From Anabas testudineus (Eukaryota > Chordata > Actinopteri > Anabantiformes > Anabantidae), in NCBI RefSeq assembly GCF_900324465.2, contig NC_046615.1, forward strand, positions 22,082,331-22,146,330: 64,000 bases of DNA. Reading direction: 5' to 3'. Under the pieces are notes generated by a model. That model saw only the letters and a list, made by a program, of their open reading frames with translations. It was not told where the DNA came from and ran no database searches. Made by a program: the position numbers and the translations under genes. The stretch's first letter is position 1. Every line of letters starts with the position of its first letter. Positions 58,103-64,000 of the stretch are shown here, piece by piece.

Positions 58103-59702
58103 TTAGACCTGTTTCAGCAGAAGACCATAAGGGTGGATGGCTCTCTCCACCCTCACTCTCTCCTGTTCATTAGATAATCCGGATGGGACAGGAATCAGCC
58201 AGTACTTTTCGTTGTTGTATTTCAGTCTGTACTCAGGGTTGATACGATTCTGCAGAATCACTTTGTACTTCTTGCCGTTCTTGTTGGAGGTGAAAGTTTT
58301 TGCATAGTGGACTGCTTCAGCCACGTATGGGGTAGAATAAATCCCCCTGCCGTAGGCCTGACCTGGGCCTGGCTGTTAAATATAAGTAAAAATTAAAATG
58401 ATGTATAACATGTATAATATATTACATTGAGCTCTTTGATTTTGTCACTAGAGTTTGTAAATGCACAATAAGTCTAACTAGATATAGTCAAATAAAGTTA
58501 TAGTAAATATAGTTTTAATCTGTTGTTCATCTTCCCTGGTTTAGAACATTTTTTTAAATTTTGGAAACTATTTTTAGATTTAAGGATCATATTAAAATCA
58601 TAACTTTCCCTTTCCTTTCAAAGTAAAGGTTACATGGACACATTCATCTTAAAAGTAGTTTACAGTCCACAGAACTCATTAAATAGATGCTACACTATGA
58701 TTACGTCACCGTTTTGTACACTGTAAAATAATATACATCATCATATGAATTTATATTCCTATTATCAAACCTTGTAGTATCCATCGATGATGCCTTCAGC
58801 ACCTTGTTTTGAAGTCCCGTGGAAGGACACAGGCCACTCTCCTGGTACTGACTGGGTGCTACGGTAACTGGTTCCCAACCAGGTGTTGTCACCGTACTTG
58901 TTCAGGACCTGTGATAAAAAAGATTTACATCATGTAACATCAGATGTTTAAGTTTAGGTCTCTGCATTTTATTTTAGAACAGTCAGTGTCAGGATCCTAT
59001 TGATGCAGTGGATTTTCTTTATTACTGATTTTTTTGGTCTTTGAGTCACAAAGTTTCCTTTTAATTAGTTTGAAGTTTGAAGAAAGACTTTCCCAGATGT
59101 TGCTTGAAGCCAAACGAGCAGAAAGTGAAAATTGAAATAATAAAAACATGTTCACCTTGAGGCCATAACGGAACCAACCACACGGACGTTCATACACCTC
59201 TCCACCTCTGTAATAAGTCTCCGTGTCTTTCAGATTGGTGAAATCGTAGTTAAACTCTGGAGCAAAGAATTCATTCTCATCGATGATGAAGGTCTTTGCT
59301 CTTACGGTGTCTTTTTGAGTCACACCCGGGAAACTGGCAGCCTGTCGACCACCTTGCAGGACACCTTGGATGTGGAAGAAGCACTCTTTGGACACGTGGC
59401 TGTAAAATAATTAAGCACAGTAGTGACCTCTTCTTTATCAACTACATGTTTACAACTCATTCATAAACTTATCTTGTGCAGAATAAAATATCAAAACTGA
59501 ACATCTGAAATTATTACCTGCTTTCATCTGCATCCAGCAGAGAAGGGATGAACTGTTTGATGGACAGTTGCTGCTGCTGCTGCGGAGCTGCTGCTTCAGA
59601 GGCAGCTCTGAAAACATGATGACTTTGGGTTTGAGTAGATATCACATTGGCGTTGAGGACAGCGCTCAGAGCTTCGAGTGCAAGTTCTCTATCAAACATC
59701 AT
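58103..59702 (-). CDS. Uncharacterised protein with a PARP/ADP-ribosyltransferase-like signature, gene K
   Basis: Four exons: 59518-59702, 59156-59399, 58771-58908 and 58103-58372, giving 278 residues with all GT-AG junctions in phase. Residues 1-60 are alanine- and glutamine-rich (PQQQQQLSIKQFIPSLL). The middle is unassigned (FHIQGVLQGGR, ERPCGWFRYGLKVLNKYGDN). The C-terminal third has WPVSFHGTSKQGAEGIIDG and, after the exon 3/4 junction, GRGIYSTPYVAEAVHYAK. The H-G-T...GRGIYST spacing resembles the NAD-binding half of PARP-like and fish Gig2-type folds. There is no signal peptide or membrane segment, so a cytosolic or nuclear protein is likely. No typical PARP catalytic Glu is evident, so activity is uncertain. 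A TATA box lies at 59811-59817. I do not know a gene symbol. The function is inferred from a short motif only. Confidence 0.8.
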
Positions 59703-59810
59703 GGTGTTTTGTTGGTCGCAGTATCTGAGGGATCAGTCGGCTCCTGTAAAAGTCTGAGGCTGGTCTTCTTGCAGGATGTGCTGTAAACTGAACAAGGAAC
59801 CAAGGCTCAG

Positions 59811-59817
59811 TTTTATA
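59811..59817 (-). promoter_or_regulatory. TATA box of gene K
   Basis: TATAAAA on the minus strand (CTTATAAAACTGAG), about 110 bases upstream of the start codon, with no intron needed between. Confidence 0.6.
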
Positions 59818-59994
59818 AGCTGGTTGGGACAAATCAGGCAGGATTACAACATACCTGTGACTGTGTTGGCCAATAAACAGGAAACCCCCTTTTCAGTTTA
59901 ATATGTACTTTGCCCAAAGGTTTTGGTGTTGACCCAAGTTTTTGGTTTTGCAATCATTACCGCTTCAGTTTAATCCGATTCTTTCCCAACATTA

Positions 59995-60065
59995 AGATTT
60001 GCCGATCAGACTACTCATTCCCAACAGTATACATGCTGGGAATGAGAAGTCTGATCGGCAAATCT
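59995..60065. repeat. 71-base near-perfect hairpin upstream of gene K
   Basis: Arms of 32 bases (59995-60026 and 60034-60065) match at 30 of 32 positions around a 7-base loop GTATACA. The arm begins AGATTTGCCGATCAGACT. It may be a tiny fold-back element or a transcribed hairpin. It lies about 290 bases upstream of the gene K start. Confidence 0.85.
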
Positions 60066-61241
60066 CATCACGCTGCAGTTCACCCTGCCATATTACAGTA
60101 GATCTCATCTCAGATAATCAGTGCTTGATAACAAATAAAAACGTGTGACTGGAAATGGAGCATTTGAAGTTCTAGAGCAAGCAAACCAAAATATTCAACA
60201 TGAATAATGCTAAACATTCAAATATTTTAACTATTACAGCTGGTAGAGTATAATTTAACCTAACTAATGATGTCATGTCAATGAAGTCTTTTCAAGACCT
60301 CTGAGTATATCAGCTAGAGAAAACATTAAAGTAAAGTAAAACGCTATAGGAACAAATGTAAAACTAAAATGTGACCTCCAGCTGCAGCTCATGACCCACA
60401 CATAAAACATTAACACTTTCTGGACACTGGTGTGAACTGAGCATTATTTGCATGGGATAGTTAGTGTCCTGTTGACGTCAAGCAGAGCCAGGACATGTCT
60501 CAGAAAGCAGTTTTACCGCAGAAGAAATAGAAAAAACAAAAATCACAATGAGAGCAGTAACAGATGGAGGTGTGAGGACAGAGAGCAGCTGCATAGTAAT
60601 TTCTGATTCTGTTTAAAGTCTCATCAATATCACTGATGTCTGCTCCAGTGTAGCTGTTCAGTGGCCACAAGTGAACTTTGAGATCACAGTGTGATCAGAG
60701 CGATGGTGGGAAAGGAGAAAAAAAATAGAGAAGTAAATTTAAAAAATTCCACTCTCCTTAACACTGTAATACTCCTTGCTGTCTTTCATTCATTACGCAA
60801 CTATGTGTCACTTTTCATGTGTCATACCACGGAAGATTGCGAATAACTATCAGAAGGGAAAAAACAAAGAAGAAGTGTCTATTACCACATTTAATTATTC
60901 CATTCTTATCAAGTATCAACACATTTGATTTGGTTTCTGGATTTTTCCATTCTGGTTTATGAACGATCACGTTGCTTCCTGGCGTCTGCAGCTCACGAAC
61001 ACACAGGAGCACCATCGTGTACAGTAGTGACAGTAACAACATTTATTTAGACGTCGATAAGAGCAGCAACAGATAAACAATTAAAATTACAATCAGCTGC
61101 AGAAACACTTCAGCAGCCTCTGAATATTTTAAACATTTAAAACATAACAATCTGATTCAGTGAAGACGGAAACTAAAAGACTGTTGTTAACTGAATTACT
61201 AGAACCAGTTTACTGCAGAGACCATCAGATCCAGGTCTGGA
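60066..61241. other. No gene recognised
   Basis: AT-rich spacer between K and L. No splice-supported exon seen. Confidence 0.4.
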
Positions 61242-61672
61242 TCAGAACGACAGGTTGATGAGAGGAGCGTTGTTTTCCTTCTTGTCTTCAGGACTCCATT
61301 TGATGAGGGGGGAGCTCAGGTCGATCAGCTGCTGAAACAAAAGTAAACAGTTTTAAAAAGACCAGAAAAACAGAGTTAAACATTTTGCTTTTGTATTTTG
61401 TTCTTAACATAAAAGATTTTACATAATGTGCAGCAACACCGTCATGTTTCTATATCACACTTGTGTAAGCTGCATGTTGCAAATTGGGGTTTTGTGACCT
61501 AACAGCAGCTGAGAAACTGTTGACCCAGAGCTCCACTGGAGTTTCCTTCAGTTACCTGGGTTGTGGTGCAGGTCTTGCTGCTGGTTCGGATCAGGTCGGG
61601 AGTGTTGCTCAAGTCAATGAGCAGTTTCTCTTGAGGCTGCAGAGTTGCAGCTGGAAGATCCAACAGAAGAAC
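61242..61672 (-). CDS. Last two exons of an unidentified gene L (LIDLS-repeat C-terminus)
   Basis: Two phase-0 exons, 61556-61672 and 61242-61331, with GT-AG sites (TCCAG|GTTCTT, CAG|GTAACT, TTTCAG|CAG). They encode a C-terminal tail VLLLDLPAATLQP..., KLLIDLSNTPDL, QLIDLSSPLIKWSPEDKK and APLINLSF-stop. Four short L-[LI]-[DN]-L motifs are spaced through 68 residues, which suggests a linear-motif tail that binds a partner such as an adaptor or clathrin-type surface; SP and TP sites could be phosphorylated. I cannot name the protein. The 5' exons were not found inside the window; LINE DNA fills the next 1.5 kb, so they may be further right or the fragment may be a relic. Confidence 0.55.
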
Positions 61673-62239
61673 CTGGACAGAGAGAAGACACGAGTAATGA
61701 AGATCAGGTTTTCCAGACTGAACCTGTGAGAATACATCACATCTGATCTGACCAAAAACCACAGAGACACTACACTTCAGATCAGAGCACAAACTAAGAC
61801 AAACAAGATGTCGAGGTTTATTTAACAACCAATTAATAAAGTAATAAATATTAAAAGCAAAATGAATAAAGCATACAGAGCTCTGGGTCTAAATCTTCCT
61901 GTCCCTGACCAACAACAAAGTGTGTCAGTTCATGAAGTCTGACTCACTATATTTTCCCGATCTAGTCTTTTTGTACAGAATAGAATGTTGCATGAATGTA
62001 ATCTTCATTCTGATTGGTCCGTTGATCTGACTCCATGTGACCTTTCATCTGCAGCTGCTGTCTGGTGATAGTCCCTGCTTCTGAAATTAAAAAAACACAA
62101 CACATCCTGCATCTATGCCTCAGGGCGACATCACCTTTGCCTTTCATCTTATAACTCAAATGTCAATGCAGCCATTTCCTTTGTATGGTTAGTACAGGTA
62201 GTTCTTTCGCCATCTGTGATTTTATTAACACCTTCTTCT
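61673..62239. other. No feature recognised
   Basis: Presumed intron or flank of L. No supported exon seen. Confidence 0.35.
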
Positions 62240-62466
62240 TCTATTCTATTTGTTTATTCCTCTAAATAAATGTGATGTCTGAATGTGTCTCACTGATATT
62301 TCTGTTGACTTTCTCCAGCTGCTCTGCCACCGTCAGGATTCATTCATCTTCTAAGTCGTCGTCTCCACTTTCTCTGCTCATCCTCTTTTATAGCAGAGCC
62401 TGCAGAGGTCCACCTGTCCACCAGAACATACAGAGGATTAGCTCAGTAACACTGGAGCAAACCATG
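62240..62466 (-). pseudogene. Astacin relic M (exon 2 fused to promoter)
   Basis: 62250-62376 matches the start of intron 2 and most of exon 2 of G and I (TCTCACTGATATTTCTGTTG, GCTGCTCTGCCACCGTCAGG). At about 62376 it jumps directly into the promoter block (GCTCATCCTCTTTTATAGCA, TATA at 62386-62392) and the shared upstream sequence up to AGCAAACCATGAT. Exon 1 and leader are deleted, exon 2 has a stop (CTAAGTCGTC in place of CTATGTCGTC), and exons 3-7 are absent. The right edge joins the GATA tail of the LINE. Confidence 0.85.
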
Positions 62467-64000
62467 ATAGATAGATAGATACTTTATTGTGCCCAAGGGG
62501 TAATTTTGGTGTTGCAGCAGCCATTAGACAGAAAAATATTTGAACATTGAGTAACATAATCTAAACAACAATACACAAACACAGTACAAGAATAACACAC
62601 AGTATAGACAGTAATAACAACAAAACACACTGTAGAACTTAAATGGAAACTGACTTAGTTACACATAAACCATCAGCGTGGACACTGACTCTGTGTCAGG
62701 GAGTCATTGTACAGGCTGATGGCTGTTGGCACAAATGACTTCCTGTACCTTTCCCTGTCACAGCGGAGCTGGAGAGGTCTGTGACTAAAACTGCTCCGCT
62801 GTTTGATAAGCAGGCTGTGGAGAGGATGTGGGCTGTTCTCCATGATGCTCAGCAGTTTGTGCAGCATCCTCCTCTCCACCACCTGCTCTAAAGGTTCCAG
62901 AGGAGCCCCCAGCGCAGAGCCAGCTTTCCTGATCAGCTTATTCAGTTTCTTAGTGTCGCTGGCTCTGGTGCTGCTGCCCCAGCAGATGACAGCAAAGAAT
63001 ATCACACTGGCTACAACAGACTGGTAGAAGATCTGCAGCTTCCTCAGGAAGTAGAGTCTACTCTGTCCCTTCCTGTATACAGCCTCTGTGTTGAACCTCC
63101 AGTCCAGTCTGTTGTCCAGGTGAACTCCCAGGTATTTGTACCTCTCCACCACCTCCACCTTCTCACCCAGAATGGACACAGTGTCAAAGCCAGTTTTCTT
63201 CCTCCTGAAGTCCACAACCATCTCCTTGGTCTTGCTTACATTCAATGTCAGATGGTTGTTTCCACACCACTTCACAAAGCTGTCCACCAGACCTCTGTAC
63301 TCTGTCTCCTCCCCACCGCTGATACACCCAACCACTGCAGAGTCATCTGAGAACTTCTGCAGATGGCAGGACTCGGTGTTGTACTGAAAGTCTGAGGTGT
63401 ACAGGGTGAGAGGAAAGGTGAGAGGACAGTCCCCTGAGGTGCTCCTGTGCTCAGACTCACATCCCTGCAGTCGTACAAACTGTGGTCTGTCTGTCAGGTA
63501 GTCAGTGATCCAGGAGGCTGTGGAGGAGTCTACCTGCATCTTCAGGAGCTTCTCTCTCAGCAGGACAGGCTGGATTGTGTTAAAGGCACTGGAGAAATCA
63601 AAGAACGTGATCCTCACAGTGCTGTTTGCCTTGTCCAGGTGTGAGAGAGCTCGCTGAAGCAGGTAGACAATAGCATCATCTACTCCAACCCGGGGGCGAT
63701 AGGCGAAATGTCTCGACCTGAGGTCTCAAATGTGTCAGAACCAGTCTCTCCAGGACCTTCATGATATGTGATGTGAGGGCAACTAATCTGTAATTATTGA
63801 GAATAGAAGGAGACAACGTTTTTGGAACTGGCGTGAGACATGATGACTTCCAGACCTTTGGCACCTGCTCCATTCTCAGGCTCAGGTTGAAGAGGTGCTG
63901 TAGAATCCCAGAGAGCTTCTCAGAACAGGCCTTCGGGACTCTGGGGCTGACACCGTCCTGTCCTGCTGCCGTATTCTGGTTCAGCTTCTCCAGCTGCCTC
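62466..64000 (-). mobile_element. CR1/Rex-type LINE, 3' part, running off the window
   Basis: The 3' end has a GATA-repeat tail (62466-62482, then ACTTTATTGTGCCC). The long minus-strand frame 62673-63617 (314 codons) covers RT blocks: FFDFSSAFNTIQPVLL, STASWITDYLTDRPQFVRL, LQKFSDDSAVVG (F-x-DD catalytic box) and YKYLGVHLDNRLDW, then the C-terminal RPLQLRCDRERYRKSFVPTA. Frame 63676-63873 holds the preceding block VWKSSCLTPVPKTL and NNYRLVALTSHIMKVLERLV. One frameshift separates the two frames and a small one lies near TGAPQGTV. It is fairly young, judged by open length. Confidence 0.85.

Noticed and set aside
59882-59905. Interferon-response-like element upstream of gene K (AACTGAAAAGGG)
   Set aside because: It lacks a second complete GAAA core with the right spacing, so I do not call it.

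Overview
This is a window of vertebrate nuclear DNA, almost certainly from a teleost fish. Genes are split by GT-AG introns, coding density is low, and the interspersed repeats are fish types: L2-like and RTE-like LINEs, tRNA-derived SINEs, Tc1 and hAT transposons, and a BEL/Pao relic. The theme is a cluster of fish-type astacin metalloproteases of the six-cysteine (C6AST) group, the family that holds hatching enzymes, nephrosin and patristacin. Each intact copy has a signal peptide, a short propeptide, a catalytic domain in seven coding exons, the zinc motif HExxHxxGFxHE and a Met-turn, with no CUB or EGF tail.

Layout. 1-10.8 kb is mostly non-coding; the only coding signal is a first exon on the minus strand at 2377-2457 inside a GC-rich island, plus repeat fragments. 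Gene A (+, 10975-13698) is the first astacin. A T-free minisatellite of about 3 kb (15791-18757) separates it from three minus-strand astacins, B (19150-21482), C (22613-24751) and D (25802-28103); C and D are close tandem duplicates. A decayed Tc1-like transposon follows.

From 29.9 to 56.4 kb a near-identical set of astacin copies lies in head-to-head pairs: E(-)/F(+), G(-)/H(+) and I(-)/J(+). F, I and J look intact. E and H have lost their 5' halves and G its 3' half. E also has a SINE inserted in its last codons, which removes the terminal cysteine. Shared upstream blocks make inverted repeats between partners, and intron comparison shows the copies are mosaics. A BEL/Pao fossil (36.8-39.1 kb) and a composite island of LINE, hAT and SINE insertions (39.6-40.3 and 42.3-50.9 kb) sit between the pairs.

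The right end holds gene K (-, 58103-59702), a four-exon 278-residue protein with a PARP-like HGT...GRGIYSTP signature; the last two exons of an unidentified minus-strand gene L with repeated LIDLS motifs; one more small astacin relic; and a CR1/Rex-type LINE running off the window.

The astacins are predicted secreted zinc endopeptidases that probably act on egg envelope, mucus or extracellular matrix. The array looks like recent, continuing gene birth and death driven by inverted duplication, gene conversion and transposons. All family calls come from reading the translated sequence; no database was searched.
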